Below, piece after piece: positions 33,352 through 40,829 of a DNA stretch of 51,301 nt. The stretch lies in contig JAKUQE010000020.1 of NCBI GenBank assembly GCA_022450395.1, positions 1 to 51,301 on the forward strand. The letters are read 5' to 3'. Numbering within the stretch: position 1 is the first letter of the stretch; every line of letters starts with the position of its first letter. The notes below the pieces were generated by a model. It was not told the origin of the DNA, ran no database searches, and was given only the letters and a program-made list of their open reading frames with translations. Position numbers and translations under genes: made by a program. Origin of the DNA: Dehalococcoidia bacterium. Its GTDB lineage: Bacteria > Chloroflexota > Dehalococcoidia > Lucifugimonadales > UBA3495.

Positions 33352-34215
33352 CGAGATGGACTCTGCCAAGGCCAGCAGGTTTTGCGCCCGCTTGATCACC
33401 GGGACGTCGATCATTCGCCCGTCCAGATCGGCCGAGCCCCGGCCTTGGGCCTCGGCCTGACTCCAGGCGTCCACTACTTTACGCGCGTAGGTCAGCTCTG
33501 CCTCTGAAGGGCTGAAGAGCTCATTGATTATGTCAATCTGGGCGGGATGAATGGCGAATTTACCGGTGAATCCCAGTTTTCGCGCCTGCCCCGCATCCTG
33601 CCGAAGACCGTCGGGATCCCGGAAGCGGACGTAGGGGGAGTCCAACGCCTCCACCCGAGCAGCCCTGGCCGCGACGGCTACCGCAGCTCTGGGGTAGTAG
33701 ACCTCCTCGCCGGTGTCGCTGCGCTCCAGGCCCATGTCGTCGGTGTAGTCTTCGGCGCCAAAAGCTATCGCGATGATGCGCTGCGACGCTGTGGCAATCT
33801 GATAGGCGTTGACGATGGCGCGGGCATTCTCGATCCACGGAACGATCTTTACGTGGCCCTGTTCCATCCCAGCCGCGGCTTCCAGAGAGCTTATCAATCT
33901 ATCGGCGTCCCGCATGTCTTGGGGAGTCTCGGCCTTACCGATGCTGACGCCGTCCAAGTCAGGTCCAACAACCGCCGCCAGCTCGTCCCGGATCAGCCCC
34001 GTGTCCAGGGCGTTGACCCGGACCATGACCCGATGGCCCATGGCGCGAAGTTTGGGGACCCACTCGGCGGCCAGATCCCTAGCGTTGGCCTTTTCATCGG
34101 GTGGTACTGAGTCCTCCAGGTCCACCATAATCACGTCGGCCGCGAAACCGGTGGCCCGTTCCAACATGTTAGCCCGGTTGCCGGGCACGAATACTAAGCT
34201 GCGCAGAAGCTCCAA
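33328..34215 (-). CDS. HpcH/HpaI (CitE-like) CoA ester lyase
   Basis: About 295 residues, TIM-barrel Mg-dependent C-C lyase of the CitE/malyl-CoA lyase group. Seen: RSLVFVPGNRANMLERA, VIMVDLEDSVPPDEK with the metal-binding Asp/Glu, RVNALDTG, the glutamate-containing PWIENARAIVNA and FGAEDYTDDMGLERS. A closing GFTGKFAIHPAQIDIIN follows. It likely splits malyl-, citramalyl- or a related CoA thioester. The frame reaches back to a GTG at 34356 that overlaps the NIPSNAP stop (GTGA). I prefer TTG 34215, with GGAG five bases upstream, because the extra 47 residues look unconserved. Confidence 0.87.
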   Translation of the reverse strand: MELLRSLVFVPGNRANMLERATGFAADVIMVDLEDSVPPDEKANARDLAAEWVPKLRAMGHRVMVRVNALDTGLIRDELAAVVGPDLDGVSIGKAETPQDMRDADRLISSLEAAAGMEQGHVKIVPWIENARAIVNAYQIATASQRIIAIAFGAEDYTDDMGLERSDTGEEVYYPRAAVAVAARAARVEALDSPYVRFRDPDGLRQDAGQARKLGFTGKFAIHPAQIDIINELFSPSEAELTYARKVVDAWSQAEAQGRGSADLDGRMIDVPVIKRAQNLLALAESISKKLTAER

Positions 34216-34352
34216 CTTCTCTCCATCGCCGTCCCTATAGAACGGCACTAAACCGTGAGATTCGGATGTTCCCGTGTAGGGGGTATCCTTCGGTGGAAGG
34301 ACCGTGCCAATACGTTTCTGCGGATACGGATCCCATCTGCTAGAGAATGGAT

Positions 34353-35021
34353 TCACCCATATGGCGCGACCTCAATCGCTTGCATCAGGCACACCCAGGT
34401 CTTTAACGTCATCGCCTCGCGGCGAGCCCTCAACTCCAGGTCTCCTTGCCAAAGACCAGGGTCAACGTCTTCGGGCTTGGGTCTGGTGACTCTGGTCTCC
34501 TCCCAATGGCCTGGCCCGTGATATCCAGTCACCAGAATCACTTCCAAGGGGTCGGTAACGGCCAGTGTAGTCCACAATCCGAGGATGCACGCGCCTTGGG
34601 ACTCGATGCGAGGCCACACACCATTCTCTCCATAGTGGGCGAAGTCGGCTATGTCGCCGGGCCGGATGAAATACCTCCGGTAGCCGTAAACCGCCCTTCT
34701 GTCCTCCGGAGGAATCCGGTCTTTGGGCCGGCTCGCCACGGCCTTCAACAACCGGGCTTCTTCTTTTTCGACCAGCCCGCTGTCGCCTGGGATTTGGCTT
34801 TGTTGGTAACCGTTCCAAGTATCCCAATCGGGAAACCGGGTTATCTGCATCACCTCTTCTTGAGGTTGTCCGATGAATCCGTTAAGCAGGCAAACGACCT
34901 TGGCGCCCTGCCGGTTCAGCTCAGGCCCAACCTGTTCCTTGCAATAAGCAACGTACGCCGCCAGCCCGCCGGTGCGCAGGGTAACGTGCCGCTGTTCGTA
35001 GATTGTTGTTTCGTTGGCCAA
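34353..35021 (-). CDS. NIPSNAP-like protein with two ferredoxin-like (ABM) domains
   Basis: 222 residues. Two repeats of an alpha/beta NIPSNAP/ABM-type half are visible. The first runs from YEQRHVTLRTGGLAAYVAYC to ITRFPDWDTWNGYQQS. The second runs from YGYRRYFIRPGDIADFAHYG to LVTGYHGPGHWEE. Each begins with a Tyr/Arg-rich strand and ends with the W-containing helix. Such proteins are small and of uncertain function, often stress- or degradation-linked. Start codon is TTG at 35021. It lies 24 bases after the protease gene and just before the CoA lyase, so all three are likely co-transcribed. Confidence 0.78.
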   Translation of the reverse strand: MANETTIYEQRHVTLRTGGLAAYVAYCKEQVGPELNRQGAKVVCLLNGFIGQPQEEVMQITRFPDWDTWNGYQQSQIPGDSGLVEKEEARLLKAVASRPKDRIPPEDRRAVYGYRRYFIRPGDIADFAHYGENGVWPRIESQGACILGLWTTLAVTDPLEVILVTGYHGPGHWEETRVTRPKPEDVDPGLWQGDLELRARREAMTLKTWVCLMQAIEVAPYG

Positions 35022-35045
35022 TCCTGGTCTGCCACCATCCTGTAT

Positions 35046-35414
35046 CTACAGCAAATATGGAGGGTGTACCTCATCCTCGGGAACCTTTTCCAATTCTCCT
35101 GTTACGGGATTGACCCGATACCTTAAGTTCTCCAGTAGCTCGTACCCAATAAGGGGAATAGAGGCTGGAACCAAAATTGCGCTGAATGGCTCCCCCATCA
35201 GCTCTCCATCCGCGAAATAGGTGTCCACGTTCACGACGCCGGTGGCGCTCATAAGCCGCAATTTTCCTTGACCCTGACGAAGACCCAAGGCCTCAATCTC
35301 GTCAACCGGCAGAGCGAGGTAGGTTGCCCCGGTATCGACCAAGAAGCTGTACTCCCTGGTCTCTCTGTCCCCAATCACCTTGGCTTGTACTTGTGTCCTA
35401 CCCACGGAATTCAC
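35046..35414 (-). CDS. Clan AA (retropepsin-like) aspartyl protease
   Basis: 122-residue single-domain aspartic protease homologue. The active-site motif FLVDTGATYLALP is at about 24-36, followed by a beta-rich body and a second hydrophobic-hydrophobic-Gly element IPLIGYELLENL. Like retropepsins it would have to dimerise to be active. No membrane anchor or signal peptide is seen, so it should be cytoplasmic. GTG start at 35414. Found directly downstream of polA and 24 bases before the NIPSNAP gene. The substrate is unknown. Confidence 0.85.
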   Translation of the reverse strand: MNSVGRTQVQAKVIGDRETREYSFLVDTGATYLALPVDEIEALGLRQGQGKLRLMSATGVVNVDTYFADGELMGEPFSAILVPASIPLIGYELLENLRYRVNPVTGELEKVPEDEVHPPYLL

Positions 35415-35461
35415 CCTTGGTTTGATTCGGCGGAGACAAACGTCCCCTTGCCCGCATTGTC

Positions 35462-38233
35462 CTACTCCATGTCACCCCAGGTATTGCCCCATTTTATGTC
35501 CACTTTTAGGCTCACGTCCAATTCCAACGCGGCGGGCATCTCGTCGAAGACCACCTCTTTTATAGCCTCTAGTTCCTCTTGGGGAACCTCGAAGACCAAC
35601 TCGTCGTGAACCTGCAGCAGCATCTTGGAACGCATGTCATCCTCTTCCAGACGGTGGTGGACCCGGATCATCGCTAGTTTCATGATGTCGGCGGCGGTGC
35701 CCTGGATGGGCATGTTCACCGCCATCCGTTCCGCGCCCCCCCGTACGTTGAAGTTGGCTGAGTTGATGTCGGGCAAGTACCGGCGGCGGCCCATCACGGT
35801 CTCGGCGTACTGGGTTTCCCTAGTCTTGATCTTGACGTTTTCGATGTACTCGCTGATTCCGGGATACTTGTTGAAATATGACTCGATGAACTTGGTTCCC
35901 TCCTCCCGGCTGAACCCAGTCTGCTGGGCGATGCCGTGAGCGGATAGTCCGTAAATGACGCCGAAGTTGAGGACCTTGGCGATCCGGCGCATATCCGAGT
36001 CCACGTCATTCATGGACACGTCGAACATCAACGAAGCCGTGGACGCGTGAATGTCCTCGCCGCGGCGGAAGGCGTCCAAAAGGCCCGGATCCTGGGACAG
36101 ATGCGCCAACACCCGCAGTTCGATCTGGGAGTAATCGGCGGAGAACAGCAGCCACGCCGGTGAGTTGTCCGCCACGAAGGCTTTGCGCACTTGGCGCCCC
36201 ATATCGGTTCGGATGGGTATGTTTTGCAGGTTGGGGTCGCTGCTGGACATACGTCCGGTAGCCGACCCCGTTTGGTTATAGCTGGTGTGAATCCGCCCGG
36301 TTGTTGGGTTGACCATCTCGGGCAGAGCATCAACGTAGGTGGACTTTAGCTTGGAGATCTGGCGGTATTCCAGGATATTGTCAACCACCGGATGCAGGCC
36401 CTTGAGCCCTTCCAAGGAGTTGGCATCGGTGGAGTAGCCGGTTTTGGTGCGTTTGGTGCGCGGCAATCCCAACTCGTTGAACAGTAGGTCGCTGAGTTGC
36501 TGGGGCGAGTTGATGTTCACTGTATGGCCGATGGATTCGTACAGATCCACCTCCACTTTTGACATATTTTCGGTCAAGTCCCTGGACATCTCGTGAAGCG
36601 CGCCGGCGTCCAATTTGATGCCGTGCCGTTGCATGGTAACCAGGACCGGCACCAAGGGCATCTCCATATCGGCCATCAAGCCGGTCAAGCCTTGTGCGGC
36701 TACTTGGCCTTCCATATTTTCCCTAAGCCGGCCGGTCATGTCGGCATCGGCGGCAGCGTAGTCCACGGCGTCCGCTATGTCCACCTGATCAAAGGTGATC
36801 TGTTTGCGGCCGGTGCCGATCAGGTCGGATATGGGGGTCATTTCGTGGCCCAGTACGTTTAACGACAGGTTCTTCAGCCCCAAGGCGCCCTTGCTCAACA
36901 GGTGAGCGGCGATCATCGTATCGAAATCTACGTTCTGGCAATTGATACCGTGATTGGCCAGCACCATCACATCGTAGTTGGCGTTGTGAGCGCATTTGGC
37001 CAGTTCGGTCGACTCCATCAATGGCCTCAAGCGGGCGAGGACAAATTCCAGGGAAAGCTGAGTGCCCTCTTTGTGACCGACGGGGACATACCAGGCACGG
37101 CCGGGAGACACGGAAAAGCTGAGGCCAACCAAGTCTGCCCGCATGGGATCCAGTGCGGTTGTTTCGGTGTCGAAGGCGAAGCTCCCAGACTCTTCAAGAA
37201 CGGCGATCAAGGCTTCCAGTTGCTCTTCGGTTTGGACGGCTTGATAATCGCCGCTGGGCTCTCTCGGTGGAGCGGCGGTGACTGCGTCGGGTGCCGTAGA
37301 GCCACCGGCCACCGAAGGAGGCAGTCGTTGGATGACGTTGAACATCTCCAACTCGGTCAGCAGGTCCACCACTGAGGTTCGGTCATAAACGCCAAATCTG
37401 GAGGCTTCCGGGTCCAGTTCCACCGGCGTGTTCCGGTCGATGGTCATCAGTACGCGATTCTCGAAAGCCCGTTCGCGATTCTCCTCCAAGGCAAGCTTCA
37501 CGCTGGGCGGCTTTACCTGTTCCAGATTGGCGAACACACCTTCAAGGTCGCCGAACTCGGTAAGCAGACCGATGGCTCGCTTCTCGCCAACTTTGGGCAC
37601 GCCCGGAATATTATCTGAAGTATCACCCAAGAGAGCTTTGAAATCCGGCTGCTGGGCGGCGGTTAGTCCCGAGTAGCGGGCCGCCAGTTCCACTTCGTCG
37701 TACACCTTGCGATTCTGAATGCTGTAGGACAAGTCCACCCGGACTCCAGGTGAGATCAATTGGAAGGTGTCCCGGTCTCCGGTCAGTATGATGGTATCGA
37801 TACCCTGCTCTTCAGCCTGCCGGGAAAGGGTGCCGATGATGTCATCAGCCTCGTAGCCTTCGCATTCGAAGATGGGAACGCCAAACCCAGCCATCAACTG
37901 CTTCACCCTATCGAACTGGGGCCTCAGTTCCGGCGGCATAGACGCCCGTTGCGCCTTGTACTGTTCAAATTGTATATGCCTGAATGTGGGAGCCGAAGTA
38001 TCGAAGGCGATGGCGCAATATGTCGGCTTCCAGTCTTGCAGGGCCCGTAGAAATGTGTTGGCGAATCCAACTATGGCGGTGGTGTCTTCGCCGGTGGCCG
38101 ATACAGTGAGATGTCCCTGTGCCGAGATGGCATGAAAAGAACGATGGACCATGGCATGGCCATCCATCAACATCAAGAGAGGGGCGCCTGGGTTAGCGAA
38201 CATGGGCAGGGTTTGGCCCTCGGCGGTGGGCAT
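35462..38233 (-). CDS. polA: DNA polymerase I with intact proofreading domain
   Basis: 923 residues in three modules. The 5'-3' exonuclease (about 10-300) has DGHAMVHRSFHA, EADDIIGTL, TGDRDTFQLI and GDTSDNIPGVPKVG. The 3'-5' exonuclease (about 330-510) keeps its acidic residues in FDTETTALD, AHNANYD and DYAAADAD, so proofreading should be active, unlike in many polA homologues. The polymerase part has DYSQIELRVLAHLS, KVLNFGVIYGLS with Phe in the O-helix, and QVHDELVFEV. GAGGTG is five bases before the ATG. A perfect TATAAT lies 48 bases upstream. Head gene of a long minus-strand series reaching folB. Confidence 0.96.
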   Translation of the reverse strand: MPTAEGQTLPMFANPGAPLLMLMDGHAMVHRSFHAISAQGHLTVSATGEDTTAIVGFANTFLRALQDWKPTYCAIAFDTSAPTFRHIQFEQYKAQRASMPPELRPQFDRVKQLMAGFGVPIFECEGYEADDIIGTLSRQAEEQGIDTIILTGDRDTFQLISPGVRVDLSYSIQNRKVYDEVELAARYSGLTAAQQPDFKALLGDTSDNIPGVPKVGEKRAIGLLTEFGDLEGVFANLEQVKPPSVKLALEENRERAFENRVLMTIDRNTPVELDPEASRFGVYDRTSVVDLLTELEMFNVIQRLPPSVAGGSTAPDAVTAAPPREPSGDYQAVQTEEQLEALIAVLEESGSFAFDTETTALDPMRADLVGLSFSVSPGRAWYVPVGHKEGTQLSLEFVLARLRPLMESTELAKCAHNANYDVMVLANHGINCQNVDFDTMIAAHLLSKGALGLKNLSLNVLGHEMTPISDLIGTGRKQITFDQVDIADAVDYAAADADMTGRLRENMEGQVAAQGLTGLMADMEMPLVPVLVTMQRHGIKLDAGALHEMSRDLTENMSKVEVDLYESIGHTVNINSPQQLSDLLFNELGLPRTKRTKTGYSTDANSLEGLKGLHPVVDNILEYRQISKLKSTYVDALPEMVNPTTGRIHTSYNQTGSATGRMSSSDPNLQNIPIRTDMGRQVRKAFVADNSPAWLLFSADYSQIELRVLAHLSQDPGLLDAFRRGEDIHASTASLMFDVSMNDVDSDMRRIAKVLNFGVIYGLSAHGIAQQTGFSREEGTKFIESYFNKYPGISEYIENVKIKTRETQYAETVMGRRRYLPDINSANFNVRGGAERMAVNMPIQGTAADIMKLAMIRVHHRLEEDDMRSKMLLQVHDELVFEVPQEELEAIKEVVFDEMPAALELDVSLKVDIKWGNTWGDME

Positions 38234-38280
38234 GGCGGCACCTCGGCAGTCGTGTGGGATGGTGGAGCCTGGTCGGCTGC

Positions 38281-38286
38281 ATTATA
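38281..38286 (-). promoter_or_regulatory. polA -10 box
   Basis: Perfect TATAAT on the minus strand. With 17-base spacing the -35 is only a weak CTGAAG (38309-38304). Start point near 38274, giving a leader of about 40 bases. Confidence 0.5.
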
Positions 38287-38342
38287 CACCCGAGTGGGTA
38301 GGCCTTCAGCCTGGCAACACTCTTCAAGCCAAGGTCCGCCCA

Positions 38343-38351
38343 TGCTACAAT
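38343..38351 (+). promoter_or_regulatory. Extended -10 promoter of the fmdB-thiE-Trax-RNase Z-like cluster
   Basis: TGCTACAAT, an extended -10 of the same form as at 4412 (TGTTAGAAT) and 46729 (TGTTACAAT). The start point near 38358 leaves about 24 bases to the first fmdB ATG. It is back-to-back with the polA promoter. Confidence 0.45.
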
Positions 38352-38381
38352 GCTCTTGAGAATCAGCGTAGGACAAACCTC

Positions 38382-38699
38382 ATGCCGATCCACGACTACC
38401 GATGCCAAGATTGCCAGGGCGTAACCTCGGTTCTGTCATATTCCTGGTCCAACAAGGCCGACCCGGTATGCTCCGGTTGCGGCAGCGAAAATCTGGGCAA
38501 ACTGATTTCGGGATTTACGTTTCGAGCCTCGTGGGGCGATAGCTTGAACTGGGTCCCCAGCGGAGAGACCTCGCGAGACGTGGACGAAGACAGCCCTCAA
38601 AGCATCGACAACTATATGGGCCGGATCAAAAAAGAGATGGGCGGCCAAGTCACCTCGGATTTCAATCAGATGCGTAAGGAATGGACCACTGATTCCTAG
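38382..38699 (+). CDS. FmdB-type zinc ribbon protein, first copy
   Basis: 105 residues. The N-terminal 42 residues are a zinc ribbon of the FmdB regulatory protein family: MPIHDYRCQDCQGV with the first Cys pair, then PVCSGCGSENLGKLIS with the second. The rest is polar, with DSLNWVPSGE and a C-terminal helix MGRIKKEMGGQVTSDF. The frame is open much further up, but ATG 38382 with AGGA nine bases before it matches the family start. FmdB proteins are thought to bind DNA, RNA or protein through the ribbon; no function is proven. First gene of the cluster. Confidence 0.85.
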   Translation: MPIHDYRCQDCQGVTSVLSYSWSNKADPVCSGCGSENLGKLISGFTFRASWGDSLNWVPSGETSRDVDEDSPQSIDNYMGRIKKEMGGQVTSDFNQMRKEWTTDS

Positions 38700-38797
38700 T
38701 CGCGTTCCCTCATGACCTAGATGGTTAACGGCTTGGGGGATCCACGGTTCGTTGATCCGCCCCCCTAACGGCTAATACCTGCAAGTTCCGATCAGCC

Positions 38798-38828
38798 GGT
38801 TCTCATTAAATCCAAGGCGGGGAGAACC
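38798..38828 (+). promoter_or_regulatory. Hairpin masking the ribosome site of the second fmdB
   Basis: GGTTCTC (38798-38804) is the exact reverse complement of GAGAACC (38822-38828). The 3' arm overlaps GGGGAG, the only ribosome-site candidate before ATG 38839. Upstream (about 38733-38768) is another stem, GGGGGATC/GATCCGCCCCC. Together they could form a leader that controls fmdB2-thiE translation. No TPP-riboswitch core was recognised. Confidence 0.35.
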
Positions 38829-38838
38829 AAACCAGACG

Positions 38839-39180
38839 ATGCCGATCTACGAATACCGATGTCAGTCTTGCGGCAGAGTTTCCTCATTTTTTGTCAGGTC
38901 CATCGGCGTTGACCTGGAGCCCGCTTGCCAGCACTGTCAAAGCAATGAGATGCAACGCCGAATGTCCTCTTTTACTTTGGGGAAGACAGTCGCTTCCGTG
39001 CATCAAAACTCTCCGTCAGGACAGCCTGCAGCCGGGATAGACTACTACCGCGACCCCCGCAACATCGGACGCAACGTGGAGGAGAGCTTCTCCCGGTACG
39101 GTGTGGAAATTCCCAAGCCGGTCCGGGAATCCATCGACGCTGCCCGTGAGGGCCACCTTCCCCAAGGGATAGATATATGA
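38839..39180 (+). CDS. FmdB-type zinc ribbon protein, second copy
   Basis: 113 residues, paralogue of the 38382 gene. It begins MPIYEYRCQSCGRVSSFF and has its second Cys pair in PACQHCQSNEMQRR. After the ribbon come a Ser/Gln-rich linker and a helix-forming tail FSRYGVEIPKPVRESIDAA that differs from the first copy. Its stop codon overlaps the thiE start (ATGA, four bases), so it is translationally coupled to thiE. The two copies have diverged in their tails, which suggests different partners. Confidence 0.85.
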   Translation: MPIYEYRCQSCGRVSSFFVRSIGVDLEPACQHCQSNEMQRRMSSFTLGKTVASVHQNSPSGQPAAGIDYYRDPRNIGRNVEESFSRYGVEIPKPVRESIDAAREGHLPQGIDI

Positions 39181-40163
39181 CAACCTCAAACACCCTGCCG
39201 GAAAACTGTTACAACTCCATGGTGCATTGCTTGTACACCGTCGCCGAGCAGTGTCCGAGCACGCCCGCCGCCTCCGACGCTCTGCACCGTTTGCGTAACT
39301 TGGTGCTGGTGCTGCTGTCCCAATTGTCCGCCGCATCGTCGGTAGGAACGTCCGAATTGAGCCTCCCCGAAGTGCTGACGCTGGTCACGACATCACGGGA
39401 GTTGCTAACGGTCTTAACGGGACAGGGGACCGGAGGACCGGTCAACTCCGAGATGGACCAGGCCCTGTCCGAAACCCTATCGGCCCTAACCGCCGGTCTG
39501 GGCACCGCCCTTCGCCAGGCGCAGGCGGACAAGATCCGGGGATTGTACGTGATCATCGACCCCCAGGTGACCGGCGGTAGAGATCCCATGGACATAGCCA
39601 AGGCGGCGGTCCAGGGCGGTGCGGCGATGCTTCAACTTCGGGACAAGCTCCGGGACAAGGGGGAGATTTTGACTCTGGCCACGCCGCTGCAGCAGTTGTG
39701 CCAGGAAAACGACGTGATGTTGATCGTTAACGACCACGTGGACCTGGCCGCCACCGTCGGTTCGGCGGGAGTTCACGTGGGCCAAACCGATATGCCGGTG
39801 GACCAGGTACGCAAAGTGCTGGCTCCGCACCAAGTGTTGGGGCGATCGAATCGGGAGTTTGACCAGCTGGTTGAGTCTCAGGAGATGGGTGCCGATCACG
39901 TGGCCTTCGGCGCCATCTATCAAACTACCACCAAAGGAGTGGGCCGGCCCCCGCAGGGTATTGAGCCGTTGCGCCGGGCCCGGGAACTGGCCAAAGTGCC
40001 GTTGGTTGCCATCGGAGGGATAAACATCGACAACGTGGCTCCAGTGGTGGAAGCCGGAGCCGACGCAATCTGCGTGACCGCTGCCGTGGCGTCGGCTGCC
40101 GATCCTGAAGCGGCCGCCAGCGCCATGGTGGAAGCGATCAGGCTGGCCGGAGGAAGGGTCTAA
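39177..40163 (+). CDS. thiE: Thiamine-phosphate synthase with novel N-terminal helical domain
   Basis: Residues 120-328 are a ThiE/TenI TIM barrel joining thiazole phosphate and HMP-pyrophosphate: GLYVIIDPQVTGG, GGAAMLQLRDKLRDKGE, MLIVNDHVDLAATVG, GVHVGQTDMP, VAFGAIYQTTTKGVGRP and VAIGGINIDN. Residues 1-118 are an added, mostly helical region with several Leu-rich helices (LHRLRNLVLVLLSQL, ELLTVLTG, LSETLSALTAGLGTALRQ). It lacks the RAREGLRV-type pattern of the ThiD2 domain found in cyanobacterial ThiE fusions. No other thiamine gene is nearby. It overlaps fmdB2 by four bases and the Trax-like gene by one. Confidence 0.9.
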   Translation: MTTSNTLPENCYNSMVHCLYTVAEQCPSTPAASDALHRLRNLVLVLLSQLSAASSVGTSELSLPEVLTLVTTSRELLTVLTGQGTGGPVNSEMDQALSETLSALTAGLGTALRQAQADKIRGLYVIIDPQVTGGRDPMDIAKAAVQGGAAMLQLRDKLRDKGEILTLATPLQQLCQENDVMLIVNDHVDLAATVGSAGVHVGQTDMPVDQVRKVLAPHQVLGRSNREFDQLVESQEMGADHVAFGAIYQTTTKGVGRPPQGIEPLRRARELAKVPLVAIGGINIDNVAPVVEAGADAICVTAAVASAADPEAAASAMVEAIRLAGGRV

Positions 40164-40807
40164 TGCCTTCGTCGTATGAGTCGGCCTTGGCGGATGTCGT
40201 CTCCAAGGCCATCGAGCGGCTAACCGTCCGGAACCGTTCCCGGGAACAGGCCCTACCCATATCCCGGGAGGTGATACGGTTCTCGGCCAACGCAATCAGG
40301 GCCGTGCACCGGGGGAACTTGGAAGAGGCTGACAGGCTCATCGCCCAAGGTAGGGCGCGGCTTGAAGACGCCGAGACGTTCCGTAAAGACACCCCGGAGA
40401 TCTACTTCGCGCCCTTCATGTCCGACGCCCGCAAGGAGTTCGCCGAGGCCAACGTCACCTACGCCGTGATATCCGGCGGAGCCATCCCCCAACCGGAAGA
40501 CCTGGGCATCGACCCCCCAGCCTACCTCAACGGTCTAGCTGAAGTCATCGGAGAGTTACGGCGTTATATCCTGGACTCCCTCCGCAGAGACTCCTTCGAC
40601 CGTTGCCAAGAATTGATGGACGTTATGGACGAGATTTACAGCCTGTTGGTAACCGTGGACTTCCCCGAGGGCGTGACCGCGGGCCTCCGCCACAGCACCG
40701 ACATGATGCGGGGAGTATTAGAGCGCACCCGTGGCGACCTGACCATGGCTCTGCGCCAACACAAACTGGAGCTCAGGATGGCCGAATGGCAGGAGTCCCA
40801 ACCATAA
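40163..40807 (+). CDS. Translin/Trax family protein with Trax-like acidic site
   Basis: 214-residue all-helical protein of the translin superfamily. The strongest match is the C-terminal part: DFPEGVTAGLRHSTDMMRGVLERTRGDLT (166-193), equivalent to the translin/Trax helix that carries conserved Arg and Glu. By eye, KEFAEA (Glu92, Glu95) aligns with the QEYVEA site of human Trax, and AEVIGEL (Glu127, Glu131) with its ADLTGEL site. All four catalytic acids are therefore kept, with Asp to Glu at one. In eukaryotes Trax is the nuclease subunit of C3PO, which trims tRNA leaders and RISC passenger strands. ATG shares a base with the thiE stop. Confidence 0.82.
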   Translation: MPSSYESALADVVSKAIERLTVRNRSREQALPISREVIRFSANAIRAVHRGNLEEADRLIAQGRARLEDAETFRKDTPEIYFAPFMSDARKEFAEANVTYAVISGGAIPQPEDLGIDPPAYLNGLAEVIGELRRYILDSLRRDSFDRCQELMDVMDEIYSLLVTVDFPEGVTAGLRHSTDMMRGVLERTRGDLTMALRQHKLELRMAEWQESQP

Positions 40808-40829
40808 GTATTACCTTGCGAGATCAGCA

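Noticed and set aside
34216-34356. 47-residue N-terminal extension of the CoA lyase from GTG 34356
   Set aside because: It lacks family similarity, and a TTG with a good ribosome site lies at the expected start; the GTGA overlap with the NIPSNAP stop keeps it possible but less likely.
38700-38838. TPP riboswitch before fmdB2-thiE
   Set aside because: The conserved CTGAGA and downstream core elements are not present; only simple stems are visible.
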